64,000 nucleotides of DNA from Plectrocnemia conspersa (GCA_009617715.1 VTFK01000021.1:992001-1056000); one strand, 5' to 3'. Counted from the first letter of the stretch, positions 11,523 through 23,965 are shown. Numbers and translations are program-made. Notes: generated from the sequence alone by a model not told the origin.

Positions 11523-11786
11523 CAGAGGTCGGCAAAGTGCGGCTCCGGAGCCGCATGCGGCTCTTTGGCTCCTTAAGTGCGGCTCTGGCACAAATATCCA
11601 CGGGCATTCGCACCAGATTTAAAAAAACAAGGAAATATGGAGCTCTAAATTCGAACGTCTTTGTGTTGATTTGGAAAATTATAATAAATGTTTGCTAAAT
11701 TAATAAATAGATTTGGCTCTTAATTTTTTTTTAATCGTTGTAATGTACATATTTGGCTCTTTGGCTAATAAGTTTGCCGACCACTG
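11523..11786. mobile_element. hAT miniature element (264 bp) with intact ends
   Basis: Ends are CAGAGGTCGGCAAA and TTTGCCGACCACTG, inverted repeats of about 14 bp with one mismatch. They are flanked by a perfect 8-bp duplication GTATAGGT at 11515-11522 and 11787-11794, diagnostic of hAT insertion. The left subterminal region carries GCGGCTCCGGAGCCGC and GCGGCTCTTTGGCTCC, a composition widespread in non-autonomous hAT families. No coding capacity. Confidence 0.93.
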
Positions 11787-11794
11787 GTATAGGT

Positions 11795-12824
11795 TAATCA
11801 AAAGATTTGTGGAAAACCGTTTAGTCTTAAGCAAAGTTTTATGAGCAAGTGTCAATCTTTTTTATACTTTTTTATCTCTCACAGATGCTTCGACAAATGT
11901 GAAAAGACACAAATATACGTCATCTAAGGCATGTTTACGTCTGGCTCTTGGATGTAATAAAATGATAATTTCTCTTGAGCGTTTGTTCATACAGGGTCTT
12001 TGTTTAAGTGCCGCTTTTTAATAGAAAAGCACTACAATTTTTGCAAAACTCAATATTTAAAAAAAAAAACTCAATAAAAAAAAATTTGCTCATGCAAATT
12101 AGGGCTTTCTGATTCAAAAACCATTTTAAAATTATTGAATTGAGAATCACTGATTGTGTTTTCACATTTATTTATAATTATTTGTTGAAAGATTTTAAAA
12201 ATAATTTTCCTTACGTGACTCATTGAACTACTAAAACATGTTGCAGCTAGATGTTTAACTTTTTTGATATTTGATGATTTTGAATAGATATATTAGTTAG
12301 ATTATGAAAATATTACTGATATATTAAATGAAAATCTTTTTATAAAAAGTTTATTTTATCGAACTTTTCCAAGCTGATTTTCCGTATGTTTTATGAAAAA
12401 GCGAGGAATTTTTCTATTTTTATTGTTAAAAAAATATAAAAAATTTAAACTTTAAGACTTGTATGACTTTCCATTTATGAGTCACCTCTTATCTTACCGC
12501 TTCTGTAATTTTTTAATTTAAAACAACTGGATAATGAACTTAGCATATATATTCACAATATATATTATATAAATAAGTTGTATGACAATAGCTTTAAAAC
12601 TACAAATGTGCTCTATAAACTAATATCCAAGAGAAATAATCATATTTAGAACGTAAAAGTCTATCAAATATTAATCTTTAACTAAAAATGTTTTAATCGC
12701 TGAATGCCACTTAGCACTTAGTATTGTGGTCTTTAAGCAAAATACATTGTATTGCTCAACGAATATTTATTTTATACGTTTTTCTTAGACGCCAATGAAA
12801 AGTAACCACAATGGTTTCACTTAC
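11795..12824. other. AT-rich spacer
   Basis: AT-rich DNA with long A runs near 12060-12090; nothing recognisable. Confidence 0.45.
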
Positions 12825-12925
12825 CAAGAGGCACACGTGATACACGTTTAACAATATTAGCATATGTTTTATCATTCACCGAAACTTCCGTTAGGAAACG
12901 TTTAAAAAGCATGACACAAGATTAG
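12825..12925 (-). CDS. Candidate first coding exon, minus strand
   Basis: On the minus strand a pyrimidine-rich tract ends CTGCTCCAG (acceptor, exon start 12925). After a short leader, ATG at 12912-12910 opens 29 codons, which end exactly at a consensus donor TTG|GTAAGTGAAA (exon end 12825). The peptide begins MLFKRFLTEVSV and includes NDKTYANIVKRVSRVPL, then one base of a split codon. An in-frame TAA just after the acceptor shows that ATG would be the start. I do not recognise the family. Acceptor, frame and donor fit together, but consensus donors also occur by chance on this scale. Confidence 0.3.
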
Positions 12926-13289
12926 CTGGAGCAGAGATTAGAGACCAGAGAAACTCACGCATTTTAAGCACTAAAAGTAGTCATGCTACTTCTGCCATTG
13001 CTTTGCTACTGAAAGGACTACTCTATATTGGAACCGACTGCATGTTAAAGCATTTTTTAATCAAACATTTTTTGCATTCGACATCGCCATCCGATAATGA
13101 CACATAAAATACATGATTATATAATGTATATATTAATTAATTAAAAATAATTAATAGATATTTAATTTAAATTATTTATTTTTAATAATTATTACATATA
13201 TTTATTTAAATAATTTAATGCTTATTAAATAGTTTTAAAATTTGTTTGAATTTGTAATTGGCTACCATATACTCTAATTTTAGTCTGGG
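12926..13289. other. AT-rich spacer
   Basis: Mostly TTAATTAATT-type sequence, especially 13110-13230; no feature recognised. Confidence 0.45.
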
Positions 13290-13570
13290 ATATGAAAAAA
13301 AAACGATTTTGGACCATTGATACATTCGCAGCGCTTGCCGCAATCCTTGGGCCGGAAACTCGCTTTCCGCGGGCCGCACGTTAAAACATCAAACGACTCG
13401 TCGACTATGAAAGCTTTAACGACCAGCGCTATTAACACAGTGTGTGCCGAGCAAATTGCCAGAACCCGTATCGGTTTCCCTTCGGATTTATTCACGGGCA
13501 ATGAATACCAAGTGAGCATGTCAAAGTATGACATGCCACACACTCCGATAAACTACGGCCAAATTTAGGC
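13290..13570. other. GC-richer island open on both strands
   Basis: Overlapping frames of 83 (plus, 13317-13568) and 87 (minus, 13280-13543) codons occupy the block. Opposite-strand openness, with no known domain or splice site, points to compositional openness rather than a gene. Confidence 0.3.
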
Positions 13571-13589
13571 AATGATATAAATCGATGAC

Positions 13590-13910
13590 TAATACATGAA
13601 AGATCGAATCCCATACAAACCCTAGTGTTTTTTAATTTCTATCAGGTATTAGTGATTATCATACGATTAAAACAAATAATGTTTTCCTAGATTATCCTGA
13701 TCTTGCGGATGAATAAACAAAATAAAATTAATCTAGGTTGTGCAAAATATATTATTTGAAGGTTCTATAATAATATTTTATAATTATTTAAATAAATGTC
13801 TCATTCGAATCTGGTGTCTCACTACACTAAGTGGTTATTGATTGTGTTTACTTCGTTGTTACGCATTAAGAAACACTTGTTATGTTGCAATGGAAGATTT
13901 ACAATATTTT
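13590..13910 (+). repeat. Interspersed SINE-like repeat, copy 1
   Basis: Shares TTAGTGATTAT (about 13647) and a block beginning CCTAGATTATCCTGAT (13686-13715) with the repeat at 15480. Shares TTACGCATTA and TGTTGCAATGG (about 13859-13893) with the repeat at 38640-38930. GATCGAATCCC near 13603 resembles a pol III B box. Confidence 0.5.
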
Positions 13911-13969
13911 ATTTTTCATATCTAGTCTATATACAAGGAGATTTTAGCAAATCTCCTAACATTTTCTGA

Positions 13970-14235
13970 TCATCCCGCATGGAAAAGTTTGAAAGGCGGC
14001 TGTCGGTGTCGCAAGGCAAATAAAATAAAAGGCGTGGGGCGCCCCAGGTGGCGTCGCCGCCGGATAATCATCTTGGCGCTCCGCCCCGGGGACATCCCAT
14101 TTACCGAAAGAATCCGCTAAAGTCCCATCTTAATCCACCATCTTGCGCGCGTGCTCGCATTAAATACCAGACCGGCCAGGGGATGTCAATTCGACGACGA
14201 GGGGAAAAACACTCGCTGATCGCTGTATAAGATTT
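13970..14235. other. GC-rich island
   Basis: High-GC block with GGGGCGCCCC and CGCCGCCGG words. The 60-codon frame at 14048-14230 fits its composition and is not recognisable. CACCATCTTGCGC near 14136 is a weak YY1-like match. Confidence 0.3.
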
Positions 14236-14384
14236 AAATATATTTATATAAATAAATATAATCAGGCAACTTTTAGCTTACTAATAAATTAATAAAAACA
14301 CGATAATTGGTCTACCAGATGATAGTAATAATAATATCTTACTCTTCTGCACCTCTGTAATATTTGGGATGCTTAGGTGCAAAA

Positions 14385-14475
14385 ATTGAATCATCGATAC
14401 TCAGCGAGAGAGTCGCTATTGCGTCCCCTATTCTTAGCCAATGTGGACAGGATATCAGCGCTCGCCATTCTATTT
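14385..14475 (+). pseudogene. LINE C-terminal fragment (family 3)
   Basis: A short stretch including GCGTCCCCTATTCTTAGCCA and GATATCAGCGCTCG closely resembles 37225-37290, where it follows the conserved LINE C-terminal block. Only the last part of the open frame survives. Confidence 0.55.
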
Positions 14476-14479
14476 TTTT

Positions 14480-15055
14480 TTATCTTTATTAGTATTATTG
14501 TATTCAAATTTAGTGTGCATTTTTATTATGAATGGGTGGGTTAATGAAATATTTGTACTATATTTTACAAAAACTATAGTGACGCATTGGTCAAACATGA
14601 AAAATCATAATAATTAGATTGGTAATAAGCAAATATGCCTAAAATGGTATAATAATATTTTAAGATTCACAATAAATGTTTACGTACGATATTGTATTAG
14701 GATCGCATGCCACGCAAAGAGTGATTTAAGATAAATGATTTTAATTATTTTGAACTAGCTCGTTTAAAGCATGAATAGGCTTAAAATTTGGATATCTGAA
14801 TATGAGTTTTAAAAGACACAAGAATGTTTTCGATTCAGCAAATTTTTTTGTAGAATTATTCATATATTTTTTAGCTCTAATTTTATTCCATTATAGTAAC
14901 AATACTTATGTTTAATATATCCGTATAAATATGTATTTGTTGTATTGCGTCACGTAATCCATTAAATTTAAATACAAATGGTTCATTTTATGGGCTTTTA
15001 AGGGTCATCTCTGTTGATTCGGTGTAGCTCTGTTAGTGCTACTTTATTTGAACTC
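14480..15055. other. AT-rich spacer with a TGACGCATTGG motif
   Basis: AT-rich; GTGACGCATTGG at about 14580 matches the recurrent tRNA A-box-like motif of the SINE-like family. Confidence 0.35.
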
Positions 15056-15058
15056 TCA

Positions 15059-15337
15059 TTATTCCAAGTCAGAAGCAAAATTATAGTTCTTGTGGAAATG
15101 TTTAAGTACCGCAGTGTTTTGGCATATATCTTTAAAATTGAAATTTGAAAAGAATTGGAGGTCAAGTCTTTTGAATATTTTGATTAATTTAGATTTATTA
15201 GGACAGAACCAGACTCTTTTATGTAATACATATATTATTAGATGAAGCGTATGTAAATTAATAAAGTAAACATTTGACAACCATTTCTTATTGAATGTGA
15301 AATTTGAATGTACTTGCTCGGCGGCGAAATTTTGCAC
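15059..15337 (-). pseudogene. LINE reverse-transcriptase C-terminal relic
   Basis: A 92-codon minus-strand frame contains TLHLIIYVLHKRVWFCPNKS followed by KLIKIFKRLDLQFF. This corresponds to the post-thumb segment of insect LINE reverse transcriptases (pattern TL..LY..LVR..LEY..VVW.P). The frame is open here, but the catalytic core upstream and both element ends are missing. Confidence 0.55.
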
Positions 15338-15479
15338 TTTTAATGGATCCGAAATGGAATGGAAAAATGTATAGCAGGAATATCAGTGGTATAGTCAGTG
15401 ACTAATATCCAATAAGGCATAATTTTGAATATTAAATATTTTTTATTTATTTTGAATCGTGCTTAGAATATTTAAATCA

Positions 15480-15700
15480 GTGATTATCAAATTTTTATAA
15501 TTTAGGTCGATCATCGCAGATTAGGTTTTCCTAGATTTTCTTAATCTCACGGATGAATAATGAGATAATTAATTTAAATCCAGCTGAGTCGTACATATAA
15601 AGAATAAAAATATCTAATATTGAGCTATTATTTTTTTATTTTTAATCTTTCGTTCGAACCCGACAGGCGTAAGCCCAATGTGCTACAACAGAGAAAATAA
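15480..15700. repeat. Interspersed SINE-like repeat, copy 2, with tRNA-like end
   Basis: Carries CAGTGATTATC at 15479, then CCTAGATTTTCTTAATCTCA (15530-15549). Its end reads, on the minus strand, GTAGCACATTGGG (A-box-like) followed by GGGTTCGAACG (B-box-like) across about 15690-15650. I infer a tRNA-derived short retroelement family. Confidence 0.5.
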
Positions 15701-16769
15701 GAGCTAATTATGTTAGTCAATCAGGTATAAATAATACTTATAAGTATTAACGATCAGACTGAAAAAATTGAGAATCGGTGACATCTATATAATTTATCAA
15801 AAAATATTATGTGTTTATAATTCACGATCAATAAATGTCCCTTTGAAGCAGGGGCCATTATTTTAATAATGGCGCATTTTTTAAATATAAATTTGAGATG
15901 CTGCAGATACCTAATCCTGTGCTTTCTGACTATGTTATTTCTAAAAAAAGTTTCCATCATGCGGATATTTAAAAAATTAAAGTTCATACGTAAGTCACAA
16001 TGGACACCGTTAATGGACATCTGTGCGGATATTAATATCTGCTCTTTTGTTTGTTACGCCGACAAAATATTTTAAATAACAAATTTTATTGCGTATTAAA
16101 CAAGAAAATTAAAATATAAATAAATCATAGTAGCATATTTTTAACAAATATATTTTTCTCTTCGTTCAGTTGACAACAACTGAATAAGATTTGTGCAGTA
16201 CAAAGAAGAGGCGCTTGTTCAAACGCTCTCCGTATATCTCTCGCTTAGTCAATGGATTAAGAAAGAAACATTTCTTATGCTGTTGCTCGGTAAAATTTGT
16301 ACTTTTTCCTACCACTTATACATGTCGAATAAAGCGTGCAGATAACTTAGCTCGGATATAAGCGTTTAAGGCAGTAAATCTCCTGTTTGTAGATTGGATA
16401 TTTTGTTCCTTCCTTAGGAAATTGTCTGCTGGGTACACGTGGGATTGACGTGACTCAAACATTTCATACATTTATTTGCACGACAGAATCCCTCATACCT
16501 TACCTACATACCATACGTGTTATATTACATTAACATAAATACATATAAACCATTTATCGAAAGACATATTGATACATTTTAAGAATCGCATGCTTTTTTG
16601 ACAACTTGATATTCCTTTTTCTATGCATCTTCAAATGTTTCTAATTACTATTATTTCTATAAACTACTATTTTTTTCTAAATAATCATTATGCATATTTA
16701 TACAGTATTTAATAAAATATTATAGCTATTCTTACCGATATTACTTTGGACTTTAGATATAAGAGGACT
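15701..16769. other. Spacer
   Basis: AT-rich, with a mixed block at about 16165-16460. Opposite-strand frames at 15754-16075 overlap one another and are not recognisable. Confidence 0.4.
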
Positions 16770-17030
16770 GATCGAAGTATTATATATTCAAACCGAATTT
16801 TGGTCAATAGAAGAGCGCAAAAACAATTATCACTTCTCAGAAGTCAAAAATTCACGTCAAAAGCAATAAAATCGTGTCGGCGCCGTCGCGCTCGGTAACG
16901 ACGCTCGGTCACTGCGACGTTCGGCACGATTTTATTGCTTTTGACGTGGATTTTTGGCTTCTGAGAAGGGATAATTGTTTTTTGCGCTCTTCTATTGGTC
17001 AAAATTCGGTTTAGATGTACTTTATTCGAT
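16770..17030. mobile_element. Foldback element with near-perfect long arms
   Basis: The left arm starts AAACCGAATTTTGGTCAATA at 16790. The right arm ends TATTGGTCAAAATTCGGTTT at 17012 and is its inverted copy with few mismatches over roughly 105 nt. The arms continue less perfectly outward to about 16770 and 17030. The GC-rich centre (GGTAACGACGCTCGGT) forms a short loop. No protein is encoded. Solo right arms lie at 17941 and 18101. Confidence 0.9.
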
Positions 17031-17940
17031 ACCGTCTGTATATAAAACTGGTTCAATAACACAAGATAGATTGAGATATTTCCCACAAAGTACCTGCTGG
17101 TGAATAATACAAAGAATTATCAAAGGCTTTGCATTTCCATAAACAATATTTTATTTCAACTAAGCCTTATCCCGTTCTGCATACTATTGGATGTGACATA
17201 TTTTAGTCGATTTTTTTACGCGATTACTTCGATAAACTTAAAGTAAATTACCATTACAGAAATAAAAATCATTCTAACCTATTAGTTAAAAACCTTAATA
17301 AGGTAACATGAATATTTGTAAAAAAGTGCTAGCTAACGTAATAAGAAACAAATAGGTTTTTTTTTGGCCTAAAAAATAAATAAAAAAAAGTGAACGAATA
17401 AATAGATACCCAAGTGGATGGTTTTGGCCAGGAACTGGAAAAATAAATATTAGACACTGTATTTTAGTCGATTTCACTTAAAATTCTACTATCGGTTTCA
17501 TTAAATGAACCACTTCTCTATTCATTAAAGAAGGATTAACGCATATTTAATCGCTGAATAAGTATGTATTTCTTCGTTAAAATGAAATAGTAACTCATTT
17601 AGTAACAAACAGTTTGCATAAATATCTAAAACTGCTAATTTACCGTTAATATTTTTACCTTACCCTATTAAAATAAATAATATTTGTTATTGCGCAAAGT
17701 GTATTTGTTATAATCTGACTTGGATAAAGCTATGTTTAGAATTGAAAAAAAATTGTAGCATTAAATAAAGGCAAATTTAATATTTTAAAGTTATTTGCAT
17801 TGTTGTTAAATTGCCTATTGATGTTATTCACAATGTGCTTAACACGTCTAGCAACTGAAATAAATCTGCAACAATCATAAACGACTTTAATAATAACCAT
17901 TGGTAATTAACTATATTTTGATGCCTAATTAAAATATTTC
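17031..17940. other. AT-rich spacer
   Basis: Nothing recognisable apart from A/T runs. Confidence 0.45.
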
Positions 17941-18067
17941 GCACTGCGATGGGTCCGACACTATTTTACTGCTTTTGACGTGGATTTTTGACTTCTGAGA
18001 AGGGATAATTGTTTTTTGCGCTCTCCTATTGGTCAAAATTCAGTTTAGATATGCTTCATTTGATTCT
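17941..18067 (+). mobile_element. Foldback element, solo right arm
   Basis: Contains GCTTTTGACGTGGATTTTTG then CTTCTGAGAAGGGATAATTG and ends TATTGGTCAAAATTCAGTTT, matching the right arm of 16770-17030. The left arm is missing, so it cannot fold back on itself. Confidence 0.85.
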
Positions 18068-18100
18068 CAATTATTGTAAATCTTAATATGAACGCTAGAT

Positions 18101-18155
18101 AACCGAGCGTTGCCACTGTGACGGTACAATTTTATTGCTTTTGACGTGGATTTTT
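18101..18155 (+). mobile_element. Foldback element, short arm fragment
   Basis: ACCGAGCGTTGCCACTGTGA, then TTTTATTGCTTTTGACGTGG, match the centre and inner right arm of the foldback element. Confidence 0.75.
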
Positions 18156-18539
18156 AATAGAGACGCCCGTTTGAATTTGGTCAGAAAATGAAATCATAAA
18201 AATGAAAAAAAATGACAACGGAATGGCTCCTTTTTGCCTTCCCTGAAAAAATCTGAAGTGACGTCCTTTGCCTTAAATTTCTATTTGTTTCTTTTCCATC
18301 TTTCATTTATTAACCCAATTTGATGTTAACAAAATATAGATCGTAAAATGCACTAGCAAGTCTATAAATATATATTCTTGCTTATCCACAGTACGCTTCA
18401 TTTTGTGAGGACAAGATAGAATTTTATATTATTATTTTAGTAATACTATAACTTTCCCCTATATACATTGTAGGGTCGTTATTCTTCTTACTTTTGCACA
18501 TTTTGAAAACCTTGACATTAAATAGTATTATTTAACGCC
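18156..18539. other. Spacer
   Basis: AT-rich with a mixed stretch near 18220-18270; no gene. Confidence 0.4.
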
Positions 18540-18830
18540 CATAAAGTTGTCATAAGGTCAAGGGCTCTCGATGGGCGCGAGTCAATAAATTACACCCTGA
18601 GTGTATATTTAGAATTGAGTCATTGTAAATTGTAGTATTGTGGTTTGGCCACGACAATTGTGTGTGTCCAACTGAGGGTGGCAGATGTGGACCGAGGATC
18701 ATCTGCCCGCTGGACAATGGCCAGGAGCGGCTCCCGAGTTGACAGATTGCGACCAGAAGAGTTATGGTGCGGGGTCAGAAGTTGCCAACTTGCGGCCGAC
18801 AAAGGGTTAAAACTAGCATCACACATAAAT
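18540..18830. other. GC-richer island
   Basis: Frames are open in several phases on both strands (18620-18878), which argues against a single coding sequence. GC-rich core at about 18660-18800. Confidence 0.3.
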
Positions 18831-20179
18831 CCAGTTTTGGTGGTGTATTATTTAGATTTGAATGCTTCGGATTTATAATAATTATATTTATTGGAAGCCC
18901 TGTCTATCAAAAAGTCATTTGGATCTTATTTGTTCGTAGATTTTAATTTACAGTTTGAGAACCATCGGTATTTAAATGCATATTAAAAGTCAACTTACAC
19001 GAGCGGTTACATTTTTCACAGGCAGACAATGCCACCACTTTTTGTGCTGCAGAAAAAGAGTATTTTATTTACGATTGTTGGACAACAGCGATTGAGATGC
19101 ACTACTGGCTATGACCATAAATTATTTTATATCTATGTATGTGCTAAGTTCATATTATATAAATGTTATAATATAACAAAATAGTTGCTTAGTGAATATA
19201 TACAATATTCGCTTATTTATTAATATTTTTTATTAATAATAGCAATAAGTCCATTTAAAATTACTAAAGATTAAAAGTATTTTACAAAGGACTGCAGAAA
19301 TTTATTTTTGCAGAAATTTCACAGACTAATAATAACATAACTTACATTTGTAAATAATGAAATATCAACGTCTGGAAACATATAAAAATATTCTCATAAA
19401 AGTAATGAACCATAATTATGCATATACTTTTTTATTTACAATTAATTAATTAACTTTTTTGTATAAATATACTTAAGTTAATAAGAATTAATACAGATTG
19501 AGATTAAGAAATTAGCATTTAAAAATCAGTAAACTCAAAAAATTACATTACAAAAAAATTTCGAGTAAAAATATTAATTTTCTTTAAATTTTTATATGCT
19601 GTAAAATTTTACTTTGTTGTAAAAAAAAAACTTAATAATAAATAAATTGAATCCAAAAATCGTATATTATTTTTGAACCATGAAAAAATCATTTTAAAGC
19701 CCGCTTTTTTTTGGGAAAATAAGGGGAGTTTGACACCACTGCACTACATAATCTACAGAGTGATGATAGTTTACACAAGACTAGTTTAAAGAGCTTAATC
19801 GTCTTTTCAAATTGTCTACATTAAGGATATTGCTACCTCGATGTTGACGTGCTGTCAGAGCATTGTTTTATATTTAACAGCAAAACGTTTCATAACACTA
19901 GCCACGTCTTTGATACTTACAATTAATTGTTGTTTATGAATTTAAATATCACAATCTAAAATAAATTCTTAGTTATTTTTATTAGTATCCTATTAATCGA
20001 AAAGTGGCGGTGTTTTAAAAGAAGAGCAATTTAACAAGCTGCATATTACACGTTATATAATCACCAGTTTACAAAGCCTCTTTTTTACGGTAAGATTAAA
20101 AACCTTTAAGGATAACAATTGGCAATATCGAACACCCAAACACATTGTGCATTATTATGCATCATATCGGATATAATAT
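18831..20179. other. AT-rich spacer
   Basis: Long AT-rich DNA without recognisable features. Confidence 0.45.
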
Positions 20180-20480
20180 ATTATGATCGCGCAAAAAAAT
20201 GAACTCTTAAACGAATCTCACGTTTTTAGCGTCGGCAGCGCCTTTCATGGTCTGCGCTTATTAATCTGCGGTAGCATTACTCCTCTTTGTGTTTTTGCTC
20301 ACATCCATGTCGGAGCCGTTTAGCCATAAAGTAAGGGTTTCTAATAAGGATTTAATATGACACGGCAGTGGTCGGCCGTTGGTAACGAGATTACCAAGCA
20401 AAAATATATCGGCTCGGTCAAAGGAATGGCGGACCAGACACGATAACTACTTCAGGTGTCACGTTTCCATCGTAATTGAT
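20180..20480. promoter_or_regulatory. GC-richer island, candidate enhancer-like block
   Basis: Mixed block, sharply bounded, with GCGTCGGCAGCGCC, a CCATAAA (posterior-Hox-type) word at about 20325 and GGCCGTTGGTAACGAG. No exon supported. Regulatory role inferred from composition and motif. Confidence 0.3.
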
Positions 20481-21419
20481 TATGAAGCTTGGGGATATGG
20501 TGTTTTGCATAAGGCTACTTGAACAACGCAAAATCGTATTATACAACATACGTTTATATTTAAAAAAGGATGGATCTATATTAAAAAAACAGATTTTAGT
20601 TCTACTTTAATATACAAAGTCATACTTTATTTAATCAATCAACTGCCTAAACAATATATAGTCACTTAGGCAAAAAACATTCAAAGATTATATAGCGCTT
20701 TTACTTTATCTCTTTGAAAAAGCTTTGCCTATGGATGGAATTGTTTATAAAAAATAAAAATAAGTATTTCAGTCCTATAAATATTTGAACAGATATGAAA
20801 AATAATTTGGACATACATATCAACAATGACATATTAAATGAGTATAAAAATATATTCACTGTTATCAGAACAATACTTTAGATTTATATGGATATTTATC
20901 TATATACTTATATATACTCACAGAACAACAGTTCTTTGCCCTAAAACACGCTCTTGCGTTACGATATCACACATTGTTTTAAACATATTTACAAAAGCAA
21001 ATATTTTTTTTTTACTTCCTAATGAAGTATGAAGTAATATTGGTATGATTCAGTATTAATGACAATAGGGTATTAATAGTAGATATACTCAGGTATATGT
21101 GTGTTTTCCCCTTGCCCCGTGGGATTGCATAATTGCGGGTAATTTTTCAAAGCGAGTGCCACTTACCGCTTTTGTTAATAGACTTATCAATTATGCCTAG
21201 AGGAGGTATAATAAAAATTATATGTATATGCAATGATGAGCGATATCAATCATGAATTGTTCAAATGGTGCATGTGTTTGATAAAGAAAATACAACGATG
21301 AAGTCGTCTCTGTAGCGAATATCAATCTGTGGGGCTTATGAAAAATATTTAAAAATTTTTTTATATTTTTTATATATTAAGTAAATATTTTAAATGAAAA
21401 GGTATTTATATTTAATATA
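20481..21419. other. Spacer with a small GC block at 21090-21200
   Basis: AT-rich apart from a small block containing CCCCTTGCCCCGTGGGATTG. Frame 20838-21032 is not recognisable. Confidence 0.4.
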
Positions 21420-22080
21420 AATCTAAACCTACATAACTTAATAGGTTAACCTAATGCGTCATCATGCAAAATATTGATTCTCTGTGCTTCTTGATATCAT
21501 CGAAATAAAATTTGATTTACAATTGTCACTTTTGATTAATGTTTTGATTGTAAGCTATTTATTTAAATATCGAATGAATCTATATAATTTAAAAGGTTAA
21601 CCCAATGCGTCATCATGCAAAATACCGTCTCTCTATGTTTCTCAATATCATTGGATTTAAATTTAATATAAAATTTACATATTGATGTATGTTTTTAATT
21701 GTGAGCCATTTAAATTTATATAAAATCTAGCTATGTTTCTCGATATATACGGATTAAAATTTATGATAAAATTGTCACTTTGATATGTATATTTTAATTA
21801 TGAGCCATTTAAATTTATATAAAATCTAGCTAATTGACTTTCTAGGTTAACCCAATGCGTCATTATACCAAACAATGTCTCTCTATGGTTCTCGATATTA
21901 TCGGAATAAAATTTGATATATCACTTTTAATTGTGAGCTATTTAAATTTAATTAATATTTATTTACATAAATTGATATAGATCGACCCAATGCGTTATAT
22001 TGGCAAAAATTGCTTTTCTGTGGTTTTAGATAGCATTGACATACAAAATTATTATTAAATTGTCACTTTTAAATAAAATC
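21420..22080 (-). repeat. Degenerate tandem array carrying AGGTTAACCCAATGCGTCAT
   Basis: The motif AGGTTAACCTAATGCGTCAT or a close variant appears near 21442, 21594, 21843 and (weaker) 21976. Each is followed by a variant of TCTCTATGTTTCTCGATATC and GGAATAAAATTTGATA. Unit spacing is irregular, roughly 120-250 bp. Read on the minus strand, the core TGACGCATTGGGTTAAC looks like a pol III A box, so I infer tandemly amplified SINE-like units. Confidence 0.75.
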
Positions 22081-23329
22081 AAATATGGAATAAAAACATT
22101 TATATGAAATCAAATTATAATTTTATCAAAAGTTAATATAAATAACCTGATTTGTGTGTAAAATTATATAACATAAATTGCAATAATAACAATTAATATA
22201 CATTTTACATTCTTTTGTCCACAAAGATGAGATAACGCGTTATAGATAGACTGACAAAAATGCAAGTGAGATAAATTAGATACATTTTACATATTATGAC
22301 TTTTTATCTAAAAATATTTTTTTATAATTTCATATTCAGATATTATACTATTTTTAGTATTTTGTTTGGATATCTAGTTTATATTTTAAGAGCTAAATTA
22401 AGGAGCAAAAAAATCTCAGAAAAAGGTAATAGTTTTATAGATATTTAAAGCATAACTTTTTATACAAAACATTTTATCTTAGTAGATAAAATAATTTTTT
22501 GTATTAATACAAGGAGTTATTATAGTTATTAACTTATACCTAATATTTTCTGCGTATTTTAAATAGAGAGCTAGAAAATTTATTATCAGATATTATATTT
22601 AATATAAAGCTCCATTTTTTCATAATTGTATATTTTCAGGCTAAATAAATGTTTTTATAAAACTTTGCTCAAATAAATAAATCAGAATTTAAAGCATAAT
22701 TATACATATATAACTGATTATTAATATTATCTTTGTCGCAAAAACAATGCATGTATTTAAATCTAAGAAATATTAAATTAGCAATGCATCACAATTATGT
22801 ATATAATAAATTATAAAAACGATTATTTCAAAATAAAATATAAAAAAAAATAAAGTTTTTCTATTTTGCTAGTTAACCCTATTAGTGCCAATCGAAATTA
22901 GGCGGTGTATACAAAGAATGCCAACCACTTTTTTGGCATATAATAATTTTGAAAAAAAAATTCTCTAAACTTCTATTTATTATAGGAACAAAATGAAATT
23001 TAGTTTATACAAGAAAGTACGCAAAAAGTATCAAACAAAATTATTTAATATTTTTACAAAAAAAAATTAAATACAAAACTAGATTATATTAATAGTTTTA
23101 TTTATGAGCTAATGTATTATTTTTAGTATTATTAAGCACATTCGAAAAAAAATTTGCTTAATAAATTTGCAATATTAGCACAAATTAAATTTAATATGCC
23201 AATATCGTTTAATAGGCGTTAAATTTGGGTTAATGTATTATTGATTCTTAAATAACAAGAATACATTCAGTTAAGGTTATGTAAAATGGGTTCAATGTTG
23301 CACAATAAAATTATCATTTTGTATTTTTA
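22081..23329. other. AT-rich spacer
   Basis: Very AT-rich; no gene or element recognised. Confidence 0.5.
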
Positions 23330-23545
23330 ATTACAGAATATCTACTCGGCGGCAAGTTGACCTTTTCGCCAAGTTTGAGAAGCGCCGGTGGCGAAAAGCT
23401 ATGCCGAAACGTTCCCATGGCAATAATGACACACACAGGGTGCCTATGATAAATACGATCCCATTATGAGAACCTGTTGTTGGTTTTTATCTTACAGCAT
23501 CGCGAGTGCGCTCGTTCGACATACTACTACATATTTTTTTCACAA
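23330..23545. other. GC-richer island
   Basis: Sharp block containing CTCGGCGGCAAGTTGACC and GCCGGTGGCGAAAAGC. No long frame with splice signals. Confidence 0.3.
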
Positions 23546-23819
23546 AACAGTTCAGGATGACAGCGGGGTATTAGAGAAGATGACAAAAAATAATTACACA
23601 ATGACCTTTTCAAAGATTATTATTCGATTCAAAGAATGAACGCCGCGAAAGATGATTTGATAAAAATTTGTAAAATTTAATCAATCATACGTTTGAATTT
23701 ATACAAATATTTTACCGATTATATTGGAATAGGTTAGGTCAAGTTTAAACATTATATTTTATATTTGCTTTTAAACTTCAACATAATTCCACACTCTAGC
23801 TGCTAGAAAATATATTTTT

Positions 23820-23965
23820 AGTCTCATTGTGCAATTCAACCCACGTGCCGCCTCTGGATTTGCATTTTCCACGGTCCGAACAACCCAATTGTGCACCGTC
23901 AACTTGTGTGTTTAATCGCTCGGTTAATCGGTGTAGGTGTCGCTGACGAAAATTCACGAAATTCT
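23820..23965. other. Small GC-richer island
   Basis: CCACGTGCCGCCTCTGG and neighbouring mixed sequence in AT-rich surroundings; nothing coding. Confidence 0.25.
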
